Assembly (NCBI RefSeq): GCF_016801865.2 | Contig: NC_068938.1 | Span: 13,120,509-13,184,508 of the forward strand | DNA: 64,000 nt | DNA from: Culex pipiens pallens | Taxonomy: Eukaryota > Arthropoda > Insecta > Diptera > Culicidae | Direction of reading: 5' to 3' | Shown: positions 42,441 through 55,560 of the stretch, piece by piece | Numbering within the stretch: position 1 is the first letter of the stretch | Layout: the number at the start of each line of letters is the position of its first letter | Program-made: the position numbers and the translations under genes | The notes under the pieces: model-generated | Databases searched by the model: none | The model's input: the letters and a program-made list of their open reading frames with translations, nothing else | Told to the model about the DNA's origin: nothing

Positions 42441-45080
42441 CTTTAACTATGTTTAGTCAAAGTTATTGTGAAATAAAACGATAGCTTAAGTCTTCCCCTT
42501 TCGACTGGTGATTGAATCTTCTGGATTAATCGATTGGGGGAAAAGATATAAGCGTTTGAAATATGTCATTTTTTTTCGCACGCTTGTGACGGTTTAGATC
42601 GAATTTCTGAACTGGCCCCCCAATATAGTAAGTAGAGACATAGTCCTATGTCAAAAAACAGTGAAAATTTGGCAAAATTTTAATGGATTTATAAAACATG
42701 TCTTGCCAAAGTTCACGTCTTTTCTGAACTGTGGTCTAAACAACACACATTTGTAAAATGCTTAGTACTCTTTTTGATTATGAACACAAAAAATTCATAC
42801 ATTGCTAACTAGTTTGAAATCGATTGTATACATATTTTTCTTTTTTTTTATTTTCCGATTTTTTGGGACAATTTACAATACAAAAACTTTGAAAAAATTC
42901 AATTGTACATAAAAAAACTTGGAAATTTATAAAAAAAAAATAAAAGAAGTTATAACAAATAAGCTAATGAACGATAATTTTCAAAATTTGATCATGTTTT
43001 TTTAAACTCCTGGTATTTTTCATAAAAGCAAAAAAAAAATTCTTAAAAATCATCAAATCTACACCGATTTTACCATGCTTATTTTTGGATATAAGAAGAC
43101 GACACTTTTACATCTAAAAAAAAATTATACCTCGGTCTCACCAAACTTGCAGTCGGTCTGTTTCCAGCCATTTTCTGATAACTGAAAGTTAAAACATATA
43201 AAAAACACGAATCTCTCAATTTAATTTAAAGTTTATTAACTTAACAAAAAAGTCAGTGACTCAAAAATTTTACAAGTTTATTACGTTTCATTGAAAGAAG
43301 TATTTGGACAAAAACTAGATAAATCAATTCATATGTGCGTAATTATAAACAGTCAGTGGTAAAATTCTACAATAAAAAAATAATAAACAGTAAACAAATG
43401 AATCATTACCCTTATAAAATCGAGGGGAAGCATGAAGTTTGGGGTCCCCAGAAATACGTGCACTTTGAATTTTTCAAAAAATATTTAGACAGGGCCAAAT
43501 GGTTTTTCTCCAAAGTTTTTATGGAGAATTGGGCCGGTTCTTCGCTCTTGCATAGAACCAAAAAATTGCATGCAATATGTAGGAGTATCAAACAGCACTA
43601 ATTCTCCATACAAACTTTGGAGAAAAACCGCTCCACCCTGTTGATTTTTGAAAAAATCAAAGTGTACGTGTTTCTGAGGACCCCAAAGTTCATGCATCTC
43701 TGCGAGTTGGGCCTGCGCAGAAATTTTGTTGGTCGGTATAATTATTTCAATTGATTAACTGATATCTTTATTTAAAAATTTAATTGAGTAGAAATCAACG
43801 GAACGTATCAAACATATTTTTCGAGTTGTTTAATTTTTTGTAACATCAGTAGTTAAAAAAAAAAACATTTATCAAACTATTGACCTCTGGATTCAAATTC
43901 AGTGCGCTGTCTGATTGATCCACATAAGCGATTGAACCCTGTGCCGTTTTTATCTTTTTTAAATATTTAAAAATGATTTAAGTTGAGTTTTGAATTCTTT
44001 TGAACGTAAGATTTTTTCACAAAGGCAGTTCATTGAAATTATTTTCTATTTCAAAAAATATTTTTTTTACCAGATAATTTCTGTGAGATTTTGCATTTTG
44101 TTGTATCAGCTTTTTTATGAATGTTTTCTAATTCTGTTATTTAAAAAAAGTTTTCCATCAAAGTTCATTTTTAAATAATAGTTCTAATTATTTCTAAATC
44201 GCAGTAAAAATTCACATCTAAACTTGAACTTGACCTAGTAAACGTCGTCGTCAAGTAGTTACCTTGCCGCCTTCCTGACAACAATCTCCAAGCAGTACAA
44301 CACAGTGCAGTGAGGTGGTAAACGACCTCTGACCTTCGCGGTCAACCTCCCCTCCAAACATCGGCCTGTTGCCGTTTGACTGCTTTCTTATCTGAACGCC
44401 ATATATAAATTACAATTCCCACCATCATGTTGTAGTACTATACCACGCGTTATGCGTTCTGTGTGATGCAATCTTTCCTCGATTAGGGCAGCTTTAAAGA
44501 TTAGCTCCGGAGAGGGTAAATTGTCAATTGTTGCACAGGATTTTTTGATTTCCCCAAGAAAAAATCTGGAACTAGAATTGCCAATTTGCTCCAATTGTAG
44601 GTCGCACGATTTAAACTGCACTTTGAGCTCAACTACTGACCTTGATTAAGTCGTTGGCGTTCGCTGAACTACATGCATGTACAGAGACTCAACAATTTGC
44701 TGCTGCTCCGGTCCGGCTGCGGCTGATCATTAAATCTCGCGACCCCTGTTCAAGGCGTTCCAAAGTGCGCGCCGAAAACCGGTTCCACGCGACACACGCG
44801 TGTGCAATTTGTTGATGTTTTTGAAGTTCAAACCCGCGGTATTTTCCTTCTTAATGTATTCCACCTTTTTTATTGGTGTAGCGTTGACTTCAAAGCAGCA
44901 TAGAACACAAACATAAATCACTTTGTGTTGTCATCTTTACCCTATGCACAACGAGTCACTAGATTTTTTTTTATTGTTTCACACTTTTACTATTGTTATA
45001 CGAATACGTACAAAGGCACACACTGTGTGTTACACTCTCACTTATATAACATACAAAAGGCACTTTTCTTTTTTAATTTC
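42441..45080. other. AT-rich region upstream of the promoter-like island
   Basis: No gene was recognised. It contains the hairpin MITE at 43430-43695. Around 44200-44900 the sequence becomes less AT-rich and looks unique; a splice-donor-like AAG|GTAACT on the minus strand lies near 44255. Confidence 0.4.
43430..43695. mobile_element. Hairpin MITE
   Basis: GCATGAAGTTTGGGGTCC at the left is repeated inverted as GGACCCCAAAGTTCATGC at the right. The inner arms match over about 100 bp, including TTTTTCTCCAAAGTTTTTAT against ATACAAACTTTGGAGAAAAA. The small ORFs on both strands here come from this symmetry. Confidence 0.75.
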
Positions 45081-45083
45081 TCG

Positions 45084-45305
45084 ATGGAGTCACGAAGTAG
45101 GCCGCGTTCTTTATCAGCTAACCTGGCTAGCTTGTCGATGGTGGATGCTTCTTCCCAGGCTACTGCGACTCAACTGACCAACGATCGCGGGAATCAGCTC
45201 AGAATCGAACCCAGCCCGCGGCCGGCTTATCAGCTCAGCGCGGATTCAGGCTATCAATCCACCTTGCAATGCAATGTGCACACTAAACAAATCAAGCTTC
45301 GCTGA
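45084..45305 (+). CDS. Candidate small ORF (73 codons), unconfirmed
   Basis: ATG at 45084 opens MESRSRPRSLSANLASLSMV and runs to a stop at 45303-45305. It is Ser/Arg/Gln-rich with no recognised domain. A TATATAA lies about 38 bp upstream. It overlaps a cluster of GATA-type sites, so the region may instead be regulatory or an antisense 5' UTR. Low confidence as a protein. Confidence 0.18.
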   Translation: MESRSRPRSLSANLASLSMVDASSQATATQLTNDRGNQLRIEPSPRPAYQLSADSGYQSTLQCNVHTKQIKLR

Positions 45306-45335
45306 CGTTATCCACTATCAGCTGAACGTCGTAGA
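45100..45335. promoter_or_regulatory. Cluster of GATA-type sites
   Basis: Three WGATAR-like sites, read on the minus strand, lie within about 230 bp: AGCTGATAAAG, AGCTGATAAGCC and CAGCTGATAGTG, each preceded by AGCTGA or CAGCTGA. GATA factors drive gut and fat-body genes in insects, which would suit DGAT1. The functional assignment is inference. Confidence 0.35.
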
Positions 45336-46256
45336 AGAGAACATTCGGGAGGGAAGACACGGAACAAAAAAGCTGAAGTTCTAATCTAAGTTAATTGAAC
45401 GAGAGGGACTGTTACGACGACGACCGCACGTACGGAACTAATGGAGCAATCGATTGCTATCTACTATACGGCCAACGTTCTGGGAGAGGCAACACTAAGT
45501 AGCTATACAACGCTTAACGTATACTCAATTAGCTGGAAAAGAGTGTTGGTGCGTGGTGGTACGACCACAACTTCCAGCCGGCAACCGCCGATGGTACAAA
45601 CACTTTGAAGGAGGGTGGAATGAGTTGTAAACAAAGTAGCGTTTATTTTTAGAAAATAATATTGCAAATTTGTTATTTCACACACGAATTAAACTTATAA
45701 TACTTGAAAACATCACTAAAAACTGCTCAAAACATATTACTGATGAAAACAAACAAAATCAACACCCGGCTTCGATGCACCTTGCACCACTGATGGAATG
45801 TGGAACCATACAGAGAAACAAAAAAAAAAAAACATAATAACAAACCGGGCCCCCCTCTTCAACAGATGTTGCATGTTTTTATGTTGAATGGCAAACAGGC
45901 GGGTGTGTGCGTTATCACCATTGTACGAAATGAGAGAAAAGCCAAAAAAGAGAAAGAGAGAGCTTTTTCTGAAGCTTATTGGCTGCTTGATATGTAGAAA
46001 GGAGCTTTTTGGAGCATAAAAGCTGGTTTGGTGTTTGTGCTAGAAGCAAGATGGAGTTGCCAGGTGGGAAGTATTGGTGGGGACGAATGGTACATGAGAT
46101 TTCATTTCCAAATTGATTGAAAAATTTTACACAATAATTCAAGGTGAAATTAATTTATTCAATTGTTTTCTTTGCTATATGTGATATAAAAAAATGGAAA
46201 TGTAGACAGTAATCACTCTTTTTTACTTTTATTTTGGACTGATTACGTTTTTTATA
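45336..46256. other. Mixed unique and AT-rich DNA
   Basis: Mostly unique-looking sequence with poly-A runs and no recognisable gene or repeat boundaries. Confidence 0.4.
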
Positions 46257-48406
46257 CAGTCCAGACTCGATTATCCGAAGCCTCGATTAACCGAAGTTTC
46301 GATTATCCGAAGTTCGATTATCCGGAGGTTTTGTGAGGCTTCGGATAATCAAATCACGAACATTTTTTTTCATTTTCTTACTTTTAACATAACATTCGAA
46401 TTCTGTCAATTCTGCGACCCCATGTTAATCAAATTTGAATGGTTGATTCCCTTAATAACTACCAAATGCATTTTTCCAATATGTCATCACCACCATTTTG
46501 GCCGCCATCTTGGCCGCCATCTTGGATTTAAGAATTCTATACCACTTTAGAGTAGTTTAGTATGGGATTACACTTAAGCTCGACAATCAAAAATAAGACA
46601 ACGAAAAAAATGTTTGGTGACAAAAACTTTTAACATTTGTACCAGCCTTTTTGAAACATGAGCAGAAAAAAAATATATTTTTGTTCTATTTTTCCAAAAA
46701 TTGTGCTGTACGTATTTTTTGTTAAATTTAAGCTAGTTTTAATATTTTTTTTTTCAAAATGAGCAGTTTTGACAGTTTAAGAAAAAAATTGTTTTGGGTT
46801 TGCTTAGGTTTAGGTTATTTTATTAAAATTAAATTATATTTGAATTATTTTATATTTATCAGCTTAGGGACCATCTATAAATCACGTGGACACTTTTTTG
46901 GAAATCTCAACATCCCCCCTTCGTGGACAATTGTCTATAAAAAGAAAATTGTGTTTGCATAATTTTAATAATATTTTTAATCACTTAAGCAAAGTAAGTT
47001 TTTCTCAATCTAATTTACATTGTATTTTTTAAAAATTTCTGTGAATCTTTTTTCATGCGTTCCTTGAGTCCAAAAAAATTAGTTTTATCAGTTTCTTTAT
47101 TATATTTATAATTCCGGGAGCTGTCCATAAAACATGCAAGGTAAATATTCAAAAATCCGACTCGATTATCCGAAGTATTGATTATCCGAAGTTTCGATTA
47201 TCCGCTGTTCGATTATCCGAAGGTTTGTATGGGACTTCAATTATCGAATTAGGAACAAAAAAAAATGTTTTTCGTTTTTTTCTTTTTCTTGTTTTTAACA
47301 ACAAATTCGAGTTCTGCAACCCCATTTCAGTCAAATTTGAATATTTAATTTCATTTCATTTCATTTCATTAATTGGATTGTTTTGGCAAAAACATAAGTG
47401 CAGTAATTATCCTAAGCTGAGATATGGGGTACCTTTCAACAGCTGACTAATTCAAACGGTGTTAGAGTTTACTGGTACACGGGAGAAAAATTGAGTAGGG
47501 GAAGGAAAAAATAACCTTCGAAATTTGAATATTTGATTGTCTATTAAATAATAAAATGCATTTTTCAATATTTAGTCACCATGTTGGCCACCATCTTGGA
47601 ATTAAAAATTCTAAATCATTTTAGCTGGGTGATGAATAGAGAGAATGCGTAACGTGATTTTCGAATGATCCCATTTTGTTTACATCTACAAACAAGGAGG
47701 CTGTTCAAGCACAAGCATGACTTTTTTCTTTTTGCTAGATCAGCTGTTATATAATCAGTGATATGCGTTTTGTTTTGTCTAGTTTTCTACATTATTTTGC
47801 TGGAAAATTGTGTGTGTTTTCGTGTTTCGTTCGGTTAGAAGAGGTTTTTCTTTTTTACGGGTGACGAAGAACTGCGACGAGAGTGTCATTCTGCGATGTC
47901 GAAGAATTCTGGAATTCTGCAGCTTTTCCTGGTCCAGCGAAAAATCATCGCCAATTCTAGCAAAGCTGATCCAACAAACAGAAAAGATTTTCACTAAATC
48001 ATTAGGTTTGAACACGGAATCAAACAATTAAGACAGCTTCTAGATGGTACAACCGCATGAACTCCATAAACAACTTCCATTCATAATTATAAAAAAAATA
48101 CGATCTCGTCTTCAATGTTCTAAAGATTACTCCTCAAAAGCCTAAAAAAAATCATTCTTGCAAAAAAAAAAACAATTTTTGATGGATAACAATACTCTCC
48201 ACTTTTGGCGAACAGTAAATTGGTTCCACTTTGACAGTTCAAAATTGAGGCCGTTTTGCGAACCACTATTCAGCACCCAGCATTTTAGCGTAGTTTAGGG
48301 GTCATACTTAAGCTCGACAATAAAAAATAAGACAACAATTTTTTTTCGTGCTTGAATTATCCGAAGTGTTTTTTTCCGAGGCCTTCGGATAATCGAGTCT
48401 GGACTG
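46257..48406. mobile_element. CAGTCCAGACTCG-family element copy 3, with insertions
   Basis: Left end CAGTCCAGACTCGATTATCC at 46257 and right end GAGTCTGGACTG at 48406, both with TA. A second left-end-like segment (GACTCGATTATCCGAAG) begins near 47158, so two copies may be joined or nested. A hAT-like element is inserted at 47625-48280. Confidence 0.7.
47625..48280. mobile_element. hAT-like element copy 2
   Basis: Flanked by the 8-bp duplication CATTTTAG (47617-47624 and 48281-48288). Same ends as the element at 38222-38903 and about the same length. A minus-strand ORF (47779-48027) is homologous to 38322-38543 of copy 1 (shared FVTRKKEK). The other ORF seen in copy 1 is broken here. Confidence 0.82.
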
Positions 48407-50761
48407 TATTTTAATTGATTTAGTGTTTTCAGCAAAGTTGGTCATGATCAGGAATAGTTTACACCCTTAAAAAAATACCCATTTTTTATTCACTTTATCT
48501 CTTAAAAAACCGATTTTTACAAACCTTACTCCCTTAATTTTTCTATTGTGGTTTGGTGAGCAAAAAACACATATCAATCAAGATTTTTTTTTGGTCAAGT
48601 TTTAAATTATAAAAAAAATAAAGTTTTTTGGAATGCACTGCAATTTTCAAAAAAATATTTTTGAGATGAAAAATCGCATTTGCAATCGACTTTTGAGGAA
48701 TTAAATAAAAAAGTACCTTTTTCATTTGTGTGAAAATAGCGTCCATTCGTGTCTATTCTCTAATAAAATAAATTTGAAAAGCTAAGAAAATTCTCTACAA
48801 TTTCCATTTTAAGCTTAGTAGATCCGAATATCAAGCAAATCAAAGTCAATCCAACTGTTTTTTTTGTTTTTTGTTCTTTTTAGTTTTTTTTTCAATGTTT
48901 TTGTCGGTTAGGGGACAAAAAAATAGTTTTTCATAAAAAATCAAAATTTCAATGCAACGTTAAGTGCCATCAGCTGAAAACAATTGAAAATGCGTTTCGC
49001 TGCGTTTATAAACGTTTTTTTATATGTTTAGTTGGTTTCAGTGAATTTTATTTGTTCAGTACGGCAAAAAGTTTTTTTTTCCACAACAAATCTTTGTCGT
49101 CAAAAATTGATTTTTTTATTGCAATTCCTAATTATTGCAAACCTGTCTGTCTGCTGTGTGATGCCTTTTTCAATGAGATTTTGCATTGACATATTGAAAT
49201 TCTGACTTGCTATTTCAATTTTTTTTTTTTTTTATTATTGTCCCCCTCTCCTCGACTTTGGCCAGAGGAACAAACACAAATATTTGCATTGGCTTTATTA
49301 GGTTTTTTTCTTTCAGCTAGATATAAAATAAAAATAATGAAAAACAAATGACAGTTTATGTTATTAAAAAAATAATATAACATTGATTATACAAGATTAA
49401 CAAAATATTGATCCTAGTTCTTGGCTATTTATGATTAGGAATAAAAACTATCAATTTAGATTAGATTAGACTAAATTAGATTAGATTAGATTAGATAAGA
49501 TTAGATCAGGAATAGAAATTATCATTAAATTTTTAATTATTGAGTCAATAATTATGTCAGTTGTAATACTTTAATAACCAACAAAACAAATTTAGACTCC
49601 CAAATCTAAGCGAAAAATCCGCTTTACTTTCGAGGTACACATCAATCACAAACACATCCTCAAAGCTCCACTCCGTCAAACTCCAGATGAAAATCCGACT
49701 CCGTCCGGCCTGGCATGAAAGGATCTCGCTCGAGCCCTCCGAAAAGGGTCTCGCAAATCCCGCTTAATTATATTCAAACAATTAATTCAATTTAATTATA
49801 TTTGTTGATAAATTGATAAGTGACCTGTTAATACGGCTAGGGATGTCAGCCCGGGATATTTATAGAGGCCAGAGGGACTTTTGTCGCCGGTTCCAAACGA
49901 TTGGCCAGTCGGTGGCAGCCAGCCAGCCAGCGAGGCGACATAATTAAGGACGACAAAGGAAGAAAAAGGGGATACTCTTTCATCTTGGCTGCCCGGGGAC
50001 TACAATTGGGAGGAAAGGTGTGCTGCTGCTACTGATATGTGTGTGTGTGCTGAGTGAGGACCCCTATCCCAAATGCTTTCATGTGTGTAAAAGTTTCCAA
50101 CACGCCCTCGTGCACTTGTCAGCTGGTTCTGGAGGATCGTCACCCCCGGGTTTGAGTTGTTGAGGCTTCAAAGGGAGAAACGCTTAACCGTTCTCGGGAC
50201 AAATCTGGGCGCTTGGGATGAGAACCCAGATCCGGAACAAACTCAGAGGGTGATGGAAAAAGAATGAGCAGTCAGGTGGTCCTCCAACTTCCTTTTTACT
50301 TCTGGGCACGAACACAGGAAAGAGTTACTAATTAGATACAAAGTGAAAAACAAATAGCATTACATGGAATTCATTAGCAGAGTTTTGTTCGGAGCCAGCA
50401 GGTGTGTGTGTATGAGGTATAGTCTAAAGGTGAACTGAATGGTTGAATTACTTTCTCGGTAAATTAACGATGGAAAGTGTGAATCAGTTGTGTGGTCGGT
50501 GGTTGGTGGAAAAAGTTATATTTGATTTGATGAATGCTTGGATAGGAATAATTTATGTAGTTTTTCTGCGAAGAAATGCAACACACAAAATATTAGTTAA
50601 GTTTTTCATAATAATATCGTTTTAACTATCAAATTCAAGCAAAAGCGCAATTTCGTTTTACAGTTTATTAAATTTTAGGTAAAATTGAAAAAGTAAAAAT
50701 GACTATAATTTTGATTGTATATAGCAATTTGTAAGCCTGGTACAATCTCAACTCTGTTCTG
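48407..50761. other. AT-rich DNA plus a unique island at 49.6-50.4 kb
   Basis: 48407-49600 holds repeat relics, including a GGCC-family right end near 49230-49295 and tandem TTAGATTAGA words near 49460. 49600-50400 is unique, of higher GC, with TAATTA-type words and TG runs. I cannot find a supported exon in it. Confidence 0.4.
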
Positions 50762-50764
50762 GGA

Positions 50765-51409
50765 CAAAAAACAAAAAACAAAAAACAAAAAACAAAAAAC
50801 AAAAAACAAAAAACAAAAAACAAAAAACAAAAAACAAAAAACAAAAAACAAAAAACAAAAAACAAAAAACAAAAAACAAAAAACAAAAAACAAAAAACAA
50901 AAAACAAAAAACAAAAAACAAAAAACAAAAAACAAAAAACAAAAAACAAAAAAACAAAAAACAAAAAACAAAAAACAAAAAACAAAAAACAAAAAACAAA
51001 AAACAAAAAACAAAAAACAAAAAACAAAAAACAAAAAACAAAAAACAAAAAAAAAAAAAAAAAAACAAAAAAAAAAAAACAAAAAACAAAAAACAAAAAA
51101 CAAAAAACAAAAAACAAAAAACAAAAAACAAAAAAAAAAAAACAAAAAACAAAAAACAAAAAACAAAAAACAAAAAACAAAAAAAAAAAAACAAAAAACA
51201 AAAAAAAAAAAACAAAAAACAAAAAACAAAAAACAAAAAACAAAAAACAAAAAACAAAAAACAAAAAACAAAAAACAAAAAACAAAAAACAAAAAACAAA
51301 AAAAAAAAAAAAAAAAACAAAAAACAAAAAACAAAAAACAAAAAACAAAAAACAAAAAACAAAAAACAAAAAACAAAAAACAAAAAACAAAAAACAAAAA
51401 ACAAAAAAA

Positions 51410-51461
<52 letters not shown>

Positions 51462-51990
51462 AAAAAAAAAAAAAAAAAAAAAAAAAAACAAAAAACAAAA
51501 AAAAAAAAACAAAAAACAAAAAACAAAAAACAAAAAACAAAAAACAAAAAACAAAAAACAAAAAACAAAAAACAAAAAACAAAAAACAAAAAACAAAAAA
51601 CAAAAAACAAAAAACAAAAAACAAAAAACAAAAAACAAAAAACAAAAAACAAAAAACAAAAAACAAAAAACAAAAAACAAAAAACAAAAAACAAAAAACA
51701 AAAAACAAAAAACAAAAAACAAAAAACAAAAAACAAAAAACAAAAAACAAAAAACAAAAAACAAAAAACAAAAAACAAAAAACAAAAAAACAAAAAAACA
51801 AAAAACAAAAAACAAAAAACAAAAAACAAAAAACAAAAAACAAAAAACAAAAAACAAAAAACAAAAAACAAAAAACAAAAAACAAAAAACAAAAAACAAA
51901 AAACAAAAAACAAAAAACAAAAAACAAAAAACAAAAAACAAAAAACAAAAAACAAAAAACAAAAAACAAAAAACAAAAAACAAAAAACAA
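50765..51990. repeat. (CAAAAAA)n simple-sequence array, 1.2 kb
   Basis: About 170 copies of a 7-bp unit with pure-A interruptions (notably about 51411-51488). Because 7 is not a multiple of 3 and the unit makes no stop in any frame, all frames stay open on both strands, giving Phe-rich and Lys-rich ORFs of over 400 codons that are not genes. Confidence 0.98.
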
Positions 51991-53200
51991 CAATTTTTGT
52001 TTCCTTCAGATTAGAATTTTGCTGCTTTGACATGGAATTTGCTGCATTTACCTTCAGTTTAGTAATTGCAAGAAGAATCGTATCCAGAATAAATTCCATT
52101 GCTGAGCAGATGCTCAACATCCAGAACAAAAAATAAATTCCATTGCCGAAACATTTCCTTAATTTTCCTCAAATTGGACGTCACTGTTGCTGCATCGGGT
52201 AAAATTTCTGCAATTTCATCAAAGTTCGCCCCCAAAAGCAGCTTGCATCCCATCATCCTCGAGCGGCTCAGATATCACCGAAACCAGGAGCAAAAGCTGC
52301 CCTGACATTTTCTCTAATTATCGCCCAGAAAATAAAACCCCTTGCAATTAAACCTAATCTCGTCCGGTTGGACGACGACGACGACGCCGACGCTCCTCCA
52401 AGTCTTTTGATCAAACAGTCCAAAATACCTCCAGCTCAGCTCTTGGATGTTCAAATAACAATGTCCTGTGTCCGTCCGTCCCGAAAGGTAGTCCGACTTT
52501 TCAAGAGGTGCATCCTGGGGGCCCTCCAACGCCACAGCTCAGGAATGTGGTGAGAACGCATCGGAGAATAGCGCCGGAATTAACGTCCTCTCATTATCCG
52601 AGGATTCGAGGTTCAGAGTTGAAGGGAGGGTGGGAGAGTGTCTCCTCTTTCTGGTGTATCAGCATAGCTCAGCATCAGCCGTGTTTGTCCTTGGTGTCCT
52701 ATAGTGTCCTGGTAGTCAACTGAGCTGGCCATTCATGACGACTTCCTGGGAGGACGTTGGGTGGGAGGATGAAGGGAAGGGAACTTTTGGAGACCCCCAC
52801 TCCTCCCCCGCTTTGGCATCGGGGGGCCATCACCGTCCGACAGAGAGGGACAAGCTTATTCAACCACGCTTCATCATCATTATCATCATCAACTTTCTAT
52901 TCAGCACGAGAACTATTTCTCACTAATGAAGGTGTATTACGTTCCACAATGAACCGTTTTCGGATGGTGAGAATTTCAAGTGGAGGACGTCGTCGTCGAC
53001 TCGAACGCCGCCATCGAGGACACCCCAGAAAAACCGCTGGCCATCGCCGCCGGAGAGTGTCGGGTGGTGCTCAACTCGACGGGAGCTGAGCCATGTGGCC
53101 TAACGAGGAAATGTCTTGCTTCTTGCTGGTGGCGACGGTGGACCAGTTCAGTGTCATGTTACTTGGTGACGTCGGACGTATTGGTATAGGATCCGAATTT
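51991..53200. other. Unique GC-balanced island, possible exon near 52980
   Basis: Less repetitive than its surroundings. A stretch at about 52980-53095 on the plus strand has a coding-like third-position GC bias (EDVVVDSNAAIEDTPEK, then PLAIAAGECRVVLNSTGA) after a possible TTTCAAG acceptor. No clear donor or partner exon was found. It may be an exon of a gene extending beyond the window. Confidence 0.25.
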
Positions 53201-55560
53201 TCGACGCCCTGTGGTCATGGACGGCAAATCTGACGGCAGGAATTGGATTTTAAATTACCGACACGTTTGGTTTGTCAGTAAGTTGTGGTAAGTTAGTTTG
53301 GAAGCGATATGTGTAGAGATTATCTTTGAAACTTTACAAAAGTTCTTACCATTCGAAAAAAAAAAAAATACTTTGCGGCGAACGAAAAAGAAAAACAAGC
53401 TGTAGCATTAGGGTGACAGCAAAAAATATGGATTTTAGGGACACCCCTGGCTCGAGTCAGTTAGAACGTTTAAGCTGATGTAATAAATCTTTTCACACAA
53501 AAACATCTTTTAAAAATCGCTAAAAACTTTTCAATATATACTCTTTTTGTTTGTGAAGTTTTATGTACATGATAAATCTCTGTGATTATTTTATTATTTT
53601 GAAGATTTTAAATCAAACCTTTTTTAACATTCACTTAACAAATGTATTGAGTTTAGTTCTTAAAGATTGCTAAAATTTATTCGAATAATGCTTGTAAAAG
53701 TAACATTCAGTACATACAGTAGGCTTTCTCTGAGTCGATATTGCAAGACCGAAAATTCAATTGAGACTTTTTTCGGATACTTACACTATTTAATCATATT
53801 TTTATTCCCTGCAACAACAATTTGACTTTGAATTTTTACTTTATTTTATTATTTTTGATTTTGAAAATTATGCCTTTACAGAATATTTTAGATTTTTTTC
53901 TGATTGTTGTGTAATTTTCACGAAATTTAATGTGTGGTGATGATGTTTAGACAAGACAGTTGAATCTTGTTTTGATTTGCAATTCTCTACAATGTAAAAT
54001 AGGTAACGTATAAGCGTATCAGAAAACACTTCTTAGCTTTATTATTCGAATACGTTGACACAAATTTTACCATTTATAAAAGATTTTCTTTTAAGTGTCA
54101 AAATTACAGTTGATTTAAGAATAATTTAAAGTGAAGTATATAAAGTACTTTCTGCAATTTTAATATTTGTCACGTTCCGTGAAATTTCTGCGAAATAATT
54201 GGCCTTTATGGTCCCCCTAAAAATTGGAATTTTTAAACTTAACCCTCTACTGCCAAATTTTTTTTTCGAAATTTTTTATTTTCCCTTGTTCAGAAGGTCA
54301 TTTAGAGAAAAAAAATTTCTACGAAAAACTTTACTACTCTTGTGTTATGTTTTTCTTGTTTTATTTTTAGTATTTTTATTTGCATTTTTTTTTGTTAGGT
54401 TATGTTTGTTTTTGGTAGTATTTGGCCTATTCTACCACCTAATATAAAATTATACATTTTGCCTATCTATTTTTTTTTTTCACATTTTTACAGTCACTTT
54501 TCAATGTTTTGCTTGTTTTCACATTTTCTGCTATAAAGTAGCAGAATCATCATTTAGATTGTAAAAAAATGCGTATAGACATAGTCTGGAACACTACAAA
54601 AATTACTACATTCTTATAGGAAATGTTAGTTAAAAAAAAACACAGCCAAAGTTGACCCCTAGAAAAATTACATTTTTTAAAACATTGGCAAAGTTACATA
54701 AAACAAGCCAAACATCCAACCCTAAAATTTTCTAAAATTTAAAGAGTTCTTCTTTCCAATGCTTTTTAAAGATCAAATATTGGTTGAAAATTGATTTTTG
54801 GTGATTTTTTAGATCGAAGCCCGTCTAAAGGCGCGGTTAGGTTGTAGAGGGTTAAAAATCCCTAAGCCTACTGTTCACTAGGGCAAGTTATTTTTTAAGA
54901 AAACATTAATATACATCAATACAAAAAAAATGTATTGTTTCTTAAACCAAATTAAACAGTAAAAAAATATTCAAAGCATTTTTTTATTTTCTCACGTTGT
55001 ATTCATTTTATCCATCATTAGATTAATAAATTTTACAGGGACTTTAACTAAAAAAAACTCAAACCACTTAGCTTTTTGGTTCATTGAAGATTTGAAAAAA
55101 AAATAACTTTCGCATTCTTTTTGATTTTTTTTTCATATTATGTTGTATCTTTAAATTATTATTTTTTTGAAATTTTCAATCACATTTTTTTTTAAATTTT
55201 GTTCTTAAAAACAATTGAACTTATGGATATTTAAGTTGAAGAATGTTTTGATTTTAGATAAAAGAATCAGAATAATTTTAAATTTTAGGCTCATTTTTTA
55301 TTATTTTTTTTAAATATTTGTGAGATTATGCTTTGAAGTACCGTAAGAAGTACCGTATCAGTTGCAAAATCTTGTGATCCCATTTTTTTTGCATAAAACA
55401 AAATTTGAAACCATAATTTTAAAATGCATTTAAAATTTTCAACATCCTAATTGTTTTTAAAGGCCATTATTTTTTAAATTGTTGAAAATTAGTAGAAATT
55501 CACTTGAAATAAATTTTAAGTATATTTTAGAAAAAAAAAACGCTAACAATCCTTTTCAAG
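53201..55560. other. AT-rich DNA with one TTAA-flanked MITE
   Basis: No gene was recognised. It contains the element at 54243-54851. Confidence 0.5.
54243..54851. mobile_element. TTAA-flanked MITE, CCCTCTAC termini
   Basis: Ends CCCTCTACTGCC and GGTTGTAGAGGG, flanked by TTAA (54239-54242 and 54852-54855). 609 bp, non-coding. The TTAA duplication points to piggyBac-type mobilisation. Confidence 0.7.

Noticed and set aside
43335..43697. Two small ORFs with similar peptides on opposite strands
   Set aside because: They arise from the two arms of the hairpin MITE at 43430-43695.
43880..43950. tRNA or SINE-like B-box word (GGATTCAAATTCAG)
   Set aside because: No cloverleaf arms or A box could be found around it.
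50668..52136. ORFs of 411-484 codons, Phe-rich or Lys-rich, on both strands
   Set aside because: They are pure translations of the (CAAAAAA)n array; all frames are open because the unit has no stop.
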